Assembly (NCBI RefSeq): GCF_001424665.1
Contig: NZ_LMQS01000005.1
Coordinates: 124,322-188,321 of the forward strand
Reading direction: 5' to 3'
From: Methylophilus sp. Leaf416
GTDB lineage: Bacteria > Pseudomonadota > Gammaproteobacteria > Burkholderiales > Methylophilaceae
DNA length: 64,000 bases
Shown: in pieces, positions 18,833-28,249 of the stretch
How positions within the stretch are numbered: position 1 is the stretch's first letter
Layout of the letters: each line of letters opens with the position of its first letter
Program-made: the position numbers and the translations under genes
The notes under the pieces: model-generated
The model's database searches: none
What the model saw: the letters and a program-made list of their open reading frames with translations, nothing else
What the model was told of the DNA's origin: nothing

Positions 18833-21800
18833 ACAGATGTGATATTTGTTGAAACAGGTGTTGTTCGTTGTGTTTTTTTTGTTCTAAACTGATTCAGCTT
18901 GTCCAGATACAAGTAAATGACCGGGGTAGTGAATAAGGTTAAAACTTGCCCTAACAGTAAACCGCCCACAATCGAAATACCTAGTGGCTGGCGAATTTCG
19001 GCGCCATCGCCTACGCCAAAAAGCAGGGGCAGTGCGCCCAGCACAGCCGCAAATGTAGTCATTAAAATCGGCCGGAAGCGTTGCATGCAGGCTTCTACAA
19101 TCGCTTTATCAGGAGAGGTGCCTCGGTGCTGGATGATGTAGCGCGCAGCATCTATCATGATGATGGCGTTTTTCATCACGATGCCGATGAGGAGCACGAT
19201 GCCTATCATGGCGATAATCGTCAACTCACTGTCAAATAGCAATAAGGCCATTAATGCTCCAATCCCGGCCGAGGGCAGGGTGGAAAGTATCGTGATGGGA
19301 TGTATCAGACTCTCGTAAAGTATTCCCAACACGATATAAATTGTGACTAGTGCAGTCAAAATCAGCCAGGGCTGGCTATCCATGGATTCTTTAAATGCTT
19401 TTGCTTTACCTGAGAATGATCCATGTATGCTTTCTGGTGGGTCCAGGGATACAAAAGCTGCTTCAATCGCCTGGCTGGCTGCATCCAGTGCATAGCCTTC
19501 CGCAATATTGAAGGAAATGGTGGCGGCGGCAAACTGCCCCTCATGATTGACTGCCAGCGGGGTATTGACCAGCTCCCAGCGCGCTATGCTGGACAAGGGT
19601 ATACGCTGGTTCTGGAGGCTGTTTAAATAAATATGGTTTAATGATTCCGGTCCTTCTGCAAACCGTGGTGCCAGCGTCAGCACAATAAAGTACTGGTTCA
19701 ATGGTTCATAAATGGTAGACACTAATCGTTGGCCGAAGGCATCGTTTAATGAAGCATCAATCTGGCGCTGGGTAATACCTAGCCGTGCCGCAGCATCACG
19801 GTCTATCACCAGGTTTGCCTGTAAACCCTTATCTTGTGCATCACTGCTCACATCGGTCAGTTGCGGCAGTTTAGTTAGTGCATCTCTCAATTGCGGCGAG
19901 AATCTACGCAAATCCTCGATGTTGCTGGAGAGCAGGGTATATTGAAATTCAGCCGAACCGGGTCGTACGCCAATATTAAATTCCTGCTGCGGCCGTAAAC
20001 GAAGCGAAGCACCGGCTACCCTGTCCAGTTGCGGGCGTAGTCTGTCCACAATCTCCTGTGCGGATGCTTCGCGCTCTTTCCTGGGTTTAAGGCGAGCATT
20101 CAACATGCCGGTATTGGACTGTCCGCCGCCAAAGCCACCGGTGTATTCATAATAAGTTTCTATATCCGGGTCACTGGCAATCACGCGCATGAACTGGTCG
20201 ACTTTTTCACGCATTGCCCAGAACGACAGGTTCTGATCACCTTCAAAGTTGCCTTGCAACCTGCCGGTATCCTGTAACGGGAAGAAGCCTTTGGGCACGA
20301 TGGAATACAGGTAGACATTGCTGCCTATCGCCACAAAAAACAGCACCAGGATAAGCGCGGAATGGCGGATCGCCCACTGCAATGCCTTGTAGTAAGCCCG
20401 GTGCGGAATATCGAAAATGCTCGCCAGCGCGCGTGACAGCCTGTTGGGTGAAGGATCGGATTTCAGTAATCGTGAGGATAGTACCGGGGTAAGCGTCAAT
20501 GTAATCAGCAATGACAGTACCACTGCACTGGCCAGGGTGATGGAGAATTCGCGGAAAATACGCCCGATCACGCCATCCATGAACAGCAAGGGGATAAAGG
20601 CAGCAATCAGCGACAGGCTCATGGCAATAATGGTAAAAGATACTTCATGCACCGCCTGGAACGCCGCCTGCAACGGCTTTAACCCATGTTCAATATGACG
20701 CATAGTGTTTTCAACCACCACAATCGCATCATCCACAATAAAACCGGTGGCAATAATCAGCGCCATCAGCGTTAAGTTATTCAGGCTGAAGCCACATAAA
20801 TAAATCACTGCCAGGGTACCCAGCAGTGAAACCGGGATGGCGATACTTGGAATCAGCGCAGCGCGGCCACTGCGTAAAAACACGAAAGTCACCAGGATCA
20901 CCAGCACGATGGAAATCAACAGCGTATGTTCCACTTCCTGCAGTGACTTCCTGACGATGGTACTCCTGTCAATCAGCACTTCCATTTCAATGCCGGGCGG
21001 CAGCAAGGGTTTCAGTTTTGGCAATAAGGCCTTGATGCCATCCACGGTGGCGACAATATTGGTGCCGGGAATATTATTGACTGAGATCACTACCCCTGGC
21101 TTGCCATTGACACTGCCCGTGCTGCGTAGCTCTTGTACCGAGTCCTTGACATCGGCAATGTCGTGCAGGCGGATAGGGGCGCCATTGCGCCAGGCCACGA
21201 TTAAATCTTCAAAGTCGGCGGCTTTATTGCCACTGTCATTCACATCAAGCTGCCAGCGCTTGTCATCATTTTCAACAAAGCCTTTCGGCAGATGCGCGTT
21301 GGTATTTGCGATCACATTGCGTATCTGCTCCAGGGCAATACCATATTGATGCGCAGTGAGCGGGTTAACTTCAACGCGCACCGATCGCAGGGCACTGCCA
21401 TTCACATTCACCTGGCCTACACCATCGACCTGGGAAATACGCTGACCGATCAGTGACAGGCCAATATCGTACAGTTCGCGTCGACTGTAGCGCTCCGAAG
21501 TCAATGCAATATGCATAATCATGTTGGAGCCGCTTTTGCGCCAGGTCGGGTTGCTTTGCATGCCGGCAGGCAGCAAAGGCACCGCTGCGTTAATGGCTGC
21601 CTGCACATCACGTGCTGCGCCATCTGCATTTCGGTCCAGGTCAAATTGCAAACTGACCCGGGTTTGCCCTTTGGAACTGCTGGATGTCATTTCATTGACA
21701 CCGGCGATATTGCCCAGGGAGCGTTCCAGTGGCGATGCTACCGCAGAAGCCATGGTTTCTGCGCTGGCCCCCGGCAATCTTGCAAATACATCAATACTGG

Positions 21801-21927
21801 GCATTTCAACTTGCGGGAGGGACGCGATAGGCAAGGCAAAATAAGCTGCAATCCCCGGCAACGCGATTGCCACCGCCAGTAAGGTGGTGGCAATCGGTCG
21901 TCGCAGGAACAAGGTCAACCATGCCAT
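18829..21927 (-). CDS. mdtC: RND multidrug efflux permease MdtC-type
   Basis: 1032 residues, HAE1-type inner-membrane proton antiporter with 12 membrane helices and two large periplasmic loops. The N-terminus (RRPIATTLLAVAIALPGIAAY, then ASAVASPLERSLG) is MdtC-like, and the pair of adjacent RND permeases is the hallmark of MdtBC, which work as a heteromultimer. The TM4 relay segment ATGFIVDDAIVVVEN has the conserved Asp pair. It starts one base before mdtB ends (TGATG). Confidence 0.94.
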   Translation of the reverse strand: MAWLTLFLRRPIATTLLAVAIALPGIAAYFALPIASLPQVEMPSIDVFARLPGASAETMASAVASPLERSLGNIAGVNEMTSSSSKGQTRVSLQFDLDRNADGAARDVQAAINAAVPLLPAGMQSNPTWRKSGSNMIMHIALTSERYSRRELYDIGLSLIGQRISQVDGVGQVNVNGSALRSVRVEVNPLTAHQYGIALEQIRNVIANTNAHLPKGFVENDDKRWQLDVNDSGNKAADFEDLIVAWRNGAPIRLHDIADVKDSVQELRSTGSVNGKPGVVISVNNIPGTNIVATVDGIKALLPKLKPLLPPGIEMEVLIDRSTIVRKSLQEVEHTLLISIVLVILVTFVFLRSGRAALIPSIAIPVSLLGTLAVIYLCGFSLNNLTLMALIIATGFIVDDAIVVVENTMRHIEHGLKPLQAAFQAVHEVSFTIIAMSLSLIAAFIPLLFMDGVIGRIFREFSITLASAVVLSLLITLTLTPVLSSRLLKSDPSPNRLSRALASIFDIPHRAYYKALQWAIRHSALILVLFFVAIGSNVYLYSIVPKGFFPLQDTGRLQGNFEGDQNLSFWAMREKVDQFMRVIASDPDIETYYEYTGGFGGGQSNTGMLNARLKPRKEREASAQEIVDRLRPQLDRVAGASLRLRPQQEFNIGVRPGSAEFQYTLLSSNIEDLRRFSPQLRDALTKLPQLTDVSSDAQDKGLQANLVIDRDAAARLGITQRQIDASLNDAFGQRLVSTIYEPLNQYFIVLTLAPRFAEGPESLNHIYLNSLQNQRIPLSSIARWELVNTPLAVNHEGQFAAATISFNIAEGYALDAASQAIEAAFVSLDPPESIHGSFSGKAKAFKESMDSQPWLILTALVTIYIVLGILYESLIHPITILSTLPSAGIGALMALLLFDSELTIIAMIGIVLLIGIVMKNAIIMIDAARYIIQHRGTSPDKAIVEACMQRFRPILMTTFAAVLGALPLLFGVGDGAEIRQPLGISIVGGLLLGQVLTLFTTPVIYLYLDKLNQFRTKKTQRTTPVSTNITSV

Positions 21928-24900
21928 CAGGTTGGCCTCGCCGTTTTCTGCTTTGCTGTCTGCCAGGTTTTGGCAAGGCGATCAAAAGTCAGGTAAACCA
22001 CCGGTGTGGTAAATAAGGTCAGCAGCTGGCTCAAGAGCAAGCCACCTATCATCGCAATTCCCAGCGGCGCGCGTAACTCTGAGCCGGGGCTATCGCCCAG
22101 AACCAGTGGTACGGCGCTGAACAGCGCTGCCAGGGTAGTCATCAGGATAGGCCGGAAGCGTAACAGGCAGGCCTGGTAGATGGCTTCCAGAGGGGATTTG
22201 CCATGCTCGCGCTCAGCCTCGAGTGCAAAATCAATCATCATGATGGCATTTTTCTGCACAATACCAATCAGCAGAATAATCCCTATGATCGCGATCACGC
22301 TTAATGGATGATTGGTCACCATCAGGCCCAGCAAAGCACCTACGCCTGCAGTGGGGAGTGTTGACAATATGGTTAGGGGATGAATATAACTTTCGTACAA
22401 AATGCCGAGCACGATGTACATGGTAGTGATTGCCGCCAGCGTTAAAAATAACTCGTTATCCAGTGCGGCAATAAATGCCGATGCCGCACCCTGAAAACGG
22501 CTAATGATTGTTGCCGGAAATTGCATCTGCTGCCTGACCCTTGTAATCGCAGACACAGCGTCACCCAGCGCATAGTCCGCGGCCAGGTTAAAGCCGATTT
22601 CAATCGAAGGCAGCTGGTCTTCTCGGTATATCACCAGGGAAGCAGGTTTTTCGCTGACAGTCGCGATACTTGCCAGTGGCACTTGCCGACCGTTGCTGCT
22701 GGAAACAAATACTTGTTCCAGCGCAGCCAGCCCCGGGCTTTGGGAGGGCTGCGCTTCCAGGATCACGCGGTATTGATTTGCCTGTGTGAAAATAGTAGTA
22801 ATCATGCGTTGGCCGAATGCACTGTATAAAGCATTGTCAACATCCGCCATGGTGATGCCAAGACGGCCGGCATTGTCCCTGTCCACGACAATGGCGGCGC
22901 GTAATCCGTCATCGTGCTGATTGCTGGCTACGTCTGTGATTTGCGGCAGGCTGCGTAGTTTTTCAAGAAACGCAGGCAGTATCTGGGTTAATGCATCCGG
23001 ATCGGTACTAGTCAACAGGTATTGATACTGGGTACGGCTGATACGGTCTGACAGCGTCAGGTCCTGCACCGGCTGCATATGCAGGATAAGCGGTGAGGTT
23101 TCATCCAGGGTACGCTTTAATCTGCTGATTACTGCTGTGGCTGATGATTGCCTCAGGGGATAAGGTTTGAGGTTAACCAACAGGCGGCCACTGTTATGGG
23201 TGGTATTCACGCCATCAATGCCCACCACTGATGACACGCTGTCTACATCCGGGTCACGCAGGATTTCATCTACAACCTGCTGTTGCTTCAGGCTGACTTG
23301 CCTGAAGGCATCCCAACCTGGTGTTTCGGTAATTACCTGGATAAAACCGGTGTCCTGTACCGGAAACAGGCCTTTTGGAATCACGATCGCCAGCGCAACC
23401 GTCAGTAGGAATGATAGCCCTGCAATAGCCAGCACCCAAGGTTGATGATTTAAGGAAATCTTCAGGTAACGACCGTAAATCTCGATCACCTTATCGCTGA
23501 ATGTTGGGCGCTTATCATGCTGCGGTGGGGCGGCCTTGAGTAAACGTGCGCATAGCATAGGGGTAAGCGTTAATGACACCACCGCTGAAATCAAAATGGC
23601 TACCGCCAGTGTCACGGCAAATTCCCGGAACAGACGCCCGATCACGTCGCCCATAAAAAGCAGTGGTATCAGTACCGCAATCAGTGAAAATGTCAGCGAG
23701 ATAATGGTAAAACCAATCTGGCGGGCACCTTTCAATGCAGCCTCAAGTGGGCTTTCACCTTCTTCAATGTGTCGGGCGATGTTTTCAATCATCACAATCG
23801 CATCATCCACCACAAAACCGGTGGCGATGGTGAGTGCCATCAATGTCAGATTGTTGATACTAAAGCCAGCGGCATACATGACACCAAAGGTACCCACCAA
23901 AGATAGCGGAACAGTCAGGCTGGGAATCAGGGTGCCGGCTGCGGTGCGCAAGAAAAGAAAAATCACCATCACCACCAAACCGACTGCCAGCATCAGCTCA
24001 AACTGCACATCGTGCAGTGCGCTACGGATGGTATGGGTGCGGTTAGTTAACTCCTTGATTTCAACATCGGCAGGTAATCCCGCAGTCAATGAGGGCAATC
24101 TGGCCTGTATCTGTTCAACCACCTCAATGACATTGGCACCCGGCTGGCGCTTGATATTGACGAGTACAGCTGGGGTTTTATTCGCCCAGGCAGCAAGATA
24201 CATGTCTTCCTGTGCTTCTTTAATGTCTGCGACATCGCTTAACCTTACCGGCCTGTCGTTGACATTAGCAACAATCAATTGACGGTATTCCTCTGCAGAG
24301 CGCAGCTGGCTGTTGGCATCCAGTTCATAAGCCAGTAGTGGGCCATCAATATTGCCTTTGGCCTGGTTAGAGTTGGCGCTATCAATCAGGGTACGCAAGT
24401 CATTCAAGCCCAGGCCGTAGGCGGCTAAAGCGGATTGATTTACCTGAATACGAATAGCCGGTTTTTGACCGCCATCGACACTGACCAGTCCGACACCATT
24501 CACTTGCGCAATTTTCTGCGCCATACGGGTATCCACAAGATCACGCAATTTTGGTAACGGCAAAGTGGAGGAGGTTACCGCCAGTGTTAATACCGGTGCA
24601 TCGGCAGGATTAACTTTGTTATAGATCGGTGGCGCTGGCAGGTCGGCAGGTAAAAAGCTGCTGGCGGCATTCATGGCTGCCTGCACAGATTGAACAGCCA
24701 CATCCAGGCTGGTTTTCAGGCTGAATTGCAGCGTGATCACCGAGGCACCGCCAGAGCTGGCAGAAGACATGTGAGCCAGGCCGGACATAGAGCCAAACTG
24801 CCTTTCCAGCGGTGAAGTGACATTCATTGCCATTACTTCAGCACTAGCGCCAGGGTACAAAGTCACCACCTGGATGATCGGGTAATCAACTTGCGGTAAA

Positions 24901-25013
24901 GCGGACTTGGGTAACAGGCTGTATGACAGAATGCCAGCCAGCAAGATGGCCAGCATCAGCAGCGAGGTCGCCACCGGGCGCAAAATAAAAATTCGAGACG
25001 GATTCATCATCAA
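21927..25013 (-). CDS. mdtB: RND multidrug efflux permease MdtB-type
   Basis: 1028 residues, second HAE1 RND subunit. The N-terminal block [20 protein letters not shown] and [15 protein letters not shown] is MdtB-like, with TM4 [12 protein letters not shown]. It follows mdtA by 12 bp and is coupled to mdtC by a 1-bp overlap, so adaptor, two permeases and outer-membrane factor form one operon. Confidence 0.94.
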   Translation of the reverse strand: MMMNPSRIFILRPVATSLLMLAILLAGILSYSLLPKSALPQVDYPIIQVVTLYPGASAEVMAMNVTSPLERQFGSMSGLAHMSSASSGGASVITLQFSLKTSLDVAVQSVQAAMNAASSFLPADLPAPPIYNKVNPADAPVLTLAVTSSTLPLPKLRDLVDTRMAQKIAQVNGVGLVSVDGGQKPAIRIQVNQSALAAYGLGLNDLRTLIDSANSNQAKGNIDGPLLAYELDANSQLRSAEEYRQLIVANVNDRPVRLSDVADIKEAQEDMYLAAWANKTPAVLVNIKRQPGANVIEVVEQIQARLPSLTAGLPADVEIKELTNRTHTIRSALHDVQFELMLAVGLVVMVIFLFLRTAAGTLIPSLTVPLSLVGTFGVMYAAGFSINNLTLMALTIATGFVVDDAIVMIENIARHIEEGESPLEAALKGARQIGFTIISLTFSLIAVLIPLLFMGDVIGRLFREFAVTLAVAILISAVVSLTLTPMLCARLLKAAPPQHDKRPTFSDKVIEIYGRYLKISLNHQPWVLAIAGLSFLLTVALAIVIPKGLFPVQDTGFIQVITETPGWDAFRQVSLKQQQVVDEILRDPDVDSVSSVVGIDGVNTTHNSGRLLVNLKPYPLRQSSATAVISRLKRTLDETSPLILHMQPVQDLTLSDRISRTQYQYLLTSTDPDALTQILPAFLEKLRSLPQITDVASNQHDDGLRAAIVVDRDNAGRLGITMADVDNALYSAFGQRMITTIFTQANQYRVILEAQPSQSPGLAALEQVFVSSSNGRQVPLASIATVSEKPASLVIYREDQLPSIEIGFNLAADYALGDAVSAITRVRQQMQFPATIISRFQGAASAFIAALDNELFLTLAAITTMYIVLGILYESYIHPLTILSTLPTAGVGALLGLMVTNHPLSVIAIIGIILLIGIVQKNAIMMIDFALEAEREHGKSPLEAIYQACLLRFRPILMTTLAALFSAVPLVLGDSPGSELRAPLGIAMIGGLLLSQLLTLFTTPVVYLTFDRLAKTWQTAKQKTARPT

Positions 25014-25025
25014 CCAGTGCGCTGC

Positions 25026-26351
25026 TTAAGCAGGCGCATCCGAACGGCGTTTATGTGTCTGGTCCGGAGAGCCAGCACCGTGAGGACGCCTGGATTTTTT
25101 TTCGGCACCTGGCTCGTCTTTATCGTCAAATGCATTGGCCGGATTTTTAATTTTTACTTTGGCATTCTGTTTCAGTTTATCTATGCCGCTGCTGACTACC
25201 TGGTCATTTACAGCGAGACCATTTGTGATGGCTGCAATTTCACCGGTAGTGTGACCAACGGTGACCGGCTGCAGGATGACCTTGTCGCCTTTCTCGTCAC
25301 GCACAATCTTGTAAACAAAGGCGCCGTCCGGCCCATGCTGTAAAGCATTGACTGGAATAACACTGGCATTCCGTATGGTGTCGCTATACAGGCGGACATT
25401 GATGAACTGGTTGGGAAACAGGCGATTGTCTTCATTGGAAAATTCCGCCTTGAGTTTCAGCGTGCCAGAGGTGGTGTCAATCTGGTTATCAATACTGGTC
25501 AAAAAGCCGTTGGCCAGCCTGGTATTATTTGCTTTGTCCCAGGCTTCCACCTTGAATTTATGATGGCTGCCTGGTGTATGTGTCTGTTGGACCAGCTGCG
25601 TGATTTTGTCTTCAGGCAGTGTAAACACCACATGAATCGGGTGGATAGCGTTAATAACTGCAATCGGGTTTGTGGTAGTGATATTGTTGCCGCTATCTAC
25701 CTGGCGTAAACCGATACGGCCACTGACCGGAGCAATAATATTGGTATAACCGAGTTGCAGCCTGGCATTCTCCACCGAGGCGTGGTCAGCTTGTACCGTA
25801 CCCTGGTATTGTTGTACCAGTGAAGCCTGTGAGTCTACCTGCTGTGACGCAATCGAATCTTGCGATTGCAGCGTTTTAAAACGCTCCAGGTCAATCTGGC
25901 TGTTTTTCAGCAATGCCTGGTTGCGTACGGCCTGGCCCTGGATTTGTGCCAGCGCCGTTTCAAATGGTTTCGGGTCTATCTTTGCCAGCAACTGCCCTTG
26001 TTTGACCAGTTCACCTTCTTTAAAAGCCACCTGTATCAGCTGACCGTTGACACGGCTGGTAACAGCGACTACCGCGGAGGGAATTGCAGTGCCCAAGGCC
26101 GAATGGATGATAGGCACATCGGCTTTGACAACTGCTGTCACCAACACTGGCACAGGTTTGTCACCACGATGGCGACCACTGCCCGGCCCATGTTTACCTC
26201 CATTCTTATGGTCTGCATCATGAGATGCGGCAGGGTCTGCTTCATCCGCAACAACTCCGTTCCGTTCTTCATAAGCCCGCCAAAGCCACATGGAACCCCC
26301 GATCAGGATCACACTGAATAAGGCTAGAAATATTAGTTTTTTAAAAGACAT
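25026..26351 (-). CDS. mdtA: RND efflux periplasmic adaptor MdtA-type
   Basis: 441 residues. N-terminal membrane anchor (about residues 5-25), a His/Gly/Lys-rich linker, then the membrane-fusion domains: lipoyl halves around VAFKEGELVKQGQLLAKIDP, an alpha hairpin (residues about 150-215), beta barrel, and a charged C-terminal tail rich in Lys/Arg. It is the first gene of the four-gene efflux operon. The His-rich linker (HDADHKNGGKHGPGSGRHRGD) is longer than usual. Confidence 0.93.
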   Translation of the reverse strand: MSFKKLIFLALFSVILIGGSMWLWRAYEERNGVVADEADPAASHDADHKNGGKHGPGSGRHRGDKPVPVLVTAVVKADVPIIHSALGTAIPSAVVAVTSRVNGQLIQVAFKEGELVKQGQLLAKIDPKPFETALAQIQGQAVRNQALLKNSQIDLERFKTLQSQDSIASQQVDSQASLVQQYQGTVQADHASVENARLQLGYTNIIAPVSGRIGLRQVDSGNNITTTNPIAVINAIHPIHVVFTLPEDKITQLVQQTHTPGSHHKFKVEAWDKANNTRLANGFLTSIDNQIDTTSGTLKLKAEFSNEDNRLFPNQFINVRLYSDTIRNASVIPVNALQHGPDGAFVYKIVRDEKGDKVILQPVTVGHTTGEIAAITNGLAVNDQVVSSGIDKLKQNAKVKIKNPANAFDDKDEPGAEKKSRRPHGAGSPDQTHKRRSDAPA

Positions 26352-26466
26352 ACTGGCTCATGCATCTACAGGCGGTTAAGGGGTTTGTTTAATTGCTATA
26401 CATACGCACGGCGGCTGACAAATGCCAGCCGCCGTGCATGTTCAAAATAGAAATAAACAGTAATGC

Positions 26467-26931
26467 TTATTTCACATCTTTTTCTCTGAAGCTGTCATGG
26501 CAGGATTTGCACGACTGCGTCAGTTTGCCAAACTTGGCTTTGATCTGGCCTACATCGCCAGTGGCTGCTACCTTGGCAAACTCATTGGCTTCCAGGTTGA
26601 ACTGCAAGGCTGCTTTTTTTGCTTCTTCAGGTTTTTCAAAGAACTCAGATTTTAACCTGGATTTCTTCCAGCCTTCGCCTTTGTCCGTCCCCGGGCCATA
26701 TAGCGCGCCCAGTCCCGAATTCGCAGCAGCAGCAATGGCATTCGCTGCGGCAACTATTTCTTCTTTTGACAGTGTATCCGGATTGTCCAGTTGGGTTTTG
26801 ATTTTGTTGGTATTCCAGCCAATAAAGCTGTAAGCAGATTGACGGAACTTGATCTGATCTTCAATCGGGCCAGCAGAGGCTGCTGCTCCTTGCAACATCA
26901 AAAACGCGCACAGGATTGTCTGAATTTTCAT
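26467..26931 (-). CDS. Cytochrome c' (CytC')
   Basis: 154 residues with a signal peptide cut near ASA (residue 19). Four-helix bundle of the cytochrome c' family with the heme motif CKSCH close to the C-terminus (QSCKSCHDSFREK), the usual place for this class. High-spin c' cytochromes bind NO and CO and protect against nitrosative stress. Adjacent to cytochrome b561, which may reduce it. Confidence 0.92.
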   Translation of the reverse strand: MKIQTILCAFLMLQGAAASAGPIEDQIKFRQSAYSFIGWNTNKIKTQLDNPDTLSKEEIVAAANAIAAAANSGLGALYGPGTDKGEGWKKSRLKSEFFEKPEEAKKAALQFNLEANEFAKVAATGDVGQIKAKFGKLTQSCKSCHDSFREKDVK

Positions 26932-26970
26932 GTATTTTTTCCTTGAAATTGATGATAAAAACGCCTGTCG

Positions 26971-27693
26971 TTACCATGCATGCTGTGAAGCAGGCACAAC
27001 TGGGGCAGGCGGGGGCTGGTAAAAAAAGGTATGCGCTTGCGGGCTGAACAGCAGCCAGGTCAATGCGCCAGCAGTGATTACACTAAACAGTAAGCGCCAT
27101 CCCAGCCTTTTACCGATAGGCGGAAGCGTTAATGATGCGGCAAGGGGCACGGACTTTTTCCCACTGATCATTGGTTTTAACAGGTTGTCTTTTTTGAATA
27201 ACCCGTAGAAAACGATAGCGAGGACATGCAAAACGATCAGGCCCAGCAATACATTAAACAGCAGGGAATGTAATTCGGACATCTGGTCGCTCAGTGCTTC
27301 ATCTGCATATTTGGCTAACGGACCTTGCAGCGTGATGTCATCACTTGCAATTACGCCGGTCGCAACCATCCCCGCCAGTAATAACAGGAGCGCAATCACT
27401 GACAATGCTCCGGTTGGTGTGTGTCCAACGCCCTGCCACGAACTTTTAAAGTAATTCAGCAGCTTGCGCGGGGTAGGGAAGAACTGTGTAAATCTGGCGG
27501 TGTGTGTGCCAACAATCCCCCAACTTAAACGGAATAACACCAGGAAAGTAATGGACAGACCCGCATACCAGTGGATATCCACATCCAGCCAGTCGGTTTT
27601 CACAGACAGATATGAGATTGTGACTGTAATGACTAATAGCCAATGAAAAAGTCGTAGTGGAAGGTCCCAGACTTTTATGGTGGTGTCTTGCAT
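26971..27693 (-). CDS. Cytochrome b561-family membrane protein
   Basis: 240 residues, four membrane helices with histidines expected to hold two b hemes (RLFHWLLVITVT, DIHWYAGLSI, HSLLFNVLLGLIVLHVLAI). Family: Ni,Fe-hydrogenase/cytochrome b561 type. A proline-rich C-terminal tail follows a last membrane segment. It lies 39 bp upstream of cytochrome c', a pairing common in betaproteobacteria, where the b561 passes electrons from quinol to the c'. Confidence 0.9.
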   Translation of the reverse strand: MQDTTIKVWDLPLRLFHWLLVITVTISYLSVKTDWLDVDIHWYAGLSITFLVLFRLSWGIVGTHTARFTQFFPTPRKLLNYFKSSWQGVGHTPTGALSVIALLLLLAGMVATGVIASDDITLQGPLAKYADEALSDQMSELHSLLFNVLLGLIVLHVLAIVFYGLFKKDNLLKPMISGKKSVPLAASLTLPPIGKRLGWRLLFSVITAGALTWLLFSPQAHTFFYQPPPAPVVPASQHAW

Positions 27694-28010
27694 GTGTCGC
27701 TTAAATTCCAGTTGCTTTAATTAATAGACAAATAAGTCCGGATAAAAAAGTTAGTCATCAATAAGGGTGATGCTTTCAGCGATGACTATTAGCAGAAAAT
27801 ATGCCATGTTGTTTTGCCGCCCATCTGATTGGATGATTTATGCAGTACATGTTTTAACATGATGATTTTTATATACAAATTTTTTAAAGGGGGTTATCTC
27901 AAAATCGCGATATTTTGTGTTCTGAGTTAATACTGTTTGTATCTGAGCAGTTTTAAAAACAAACTGTTGATATAGAAGCAGCTTCACGTGTGCTTTGAAA
28001 ATTGACGATT

Positions 28011-28057
28011 TGTTTCAATGGCAACAGTCTGTTCTGGCAAGTGTTGAAATTTAAACA
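28011..28057 (+). promoter_or_regulatory. Two upstream activator sites, TGTT-N8-AACA
   Basis: TGTTTCAATGGCAACA (28011) and TGTTGAAATTTAAACA (28042), starts 31 bp apart. Centres lie 169.5 and 138.5 bp before the -24 element, close to 16 and 13 helical turns. The same pair, with the same 31-bp spacing, occurs before the gene at 39408. Confidence 0.72.
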
Positions 28058-28187
28058 GCTGTTTTAAATATAAATAGAATTCGAAATAATTTCTTATTAA
28101 TTTATTGGTTAAAGTTTTTCCGATAATGCATTGATTTTAATAAATTAAAATTTATTTTTTTTACTTCAAACAAGGTTTCTTAATGAT

Positions 28188-28202
28188 TGGCATAGCAATT
28201 GC
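28188..28202 (+). promoter_or_regulatory. Sigma-54 promoter of the TonB-dependent receptor
   Basis: TGGCAT-N5-TTGC with GG and GC at the exact -24/-12 spacing, 48 bp before the ATG. Confidence 0.78.
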
Positions 28203-28249
28203 CAATACGGTCCCTGAGTTTATAAGCATAAATAACCAGGGAGACCTTA

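Larger units (their letters stand above)
27694..28249. other. 556-bp divergent intergenic region with sigma-54 control elements
   Basis: AT-rich region between cytochrome b561 (minus) and the first TonB-dependent receptor (plus). No credible ORF. It holds two activator-type sites (28011-28026, 28042-28057) and a -24/-12 promoter (28188-28202), all oriented to the receptor. Other short inverted repeats, such as AAACAGCTGTTT, overlap the second site. Confidence 0.75.
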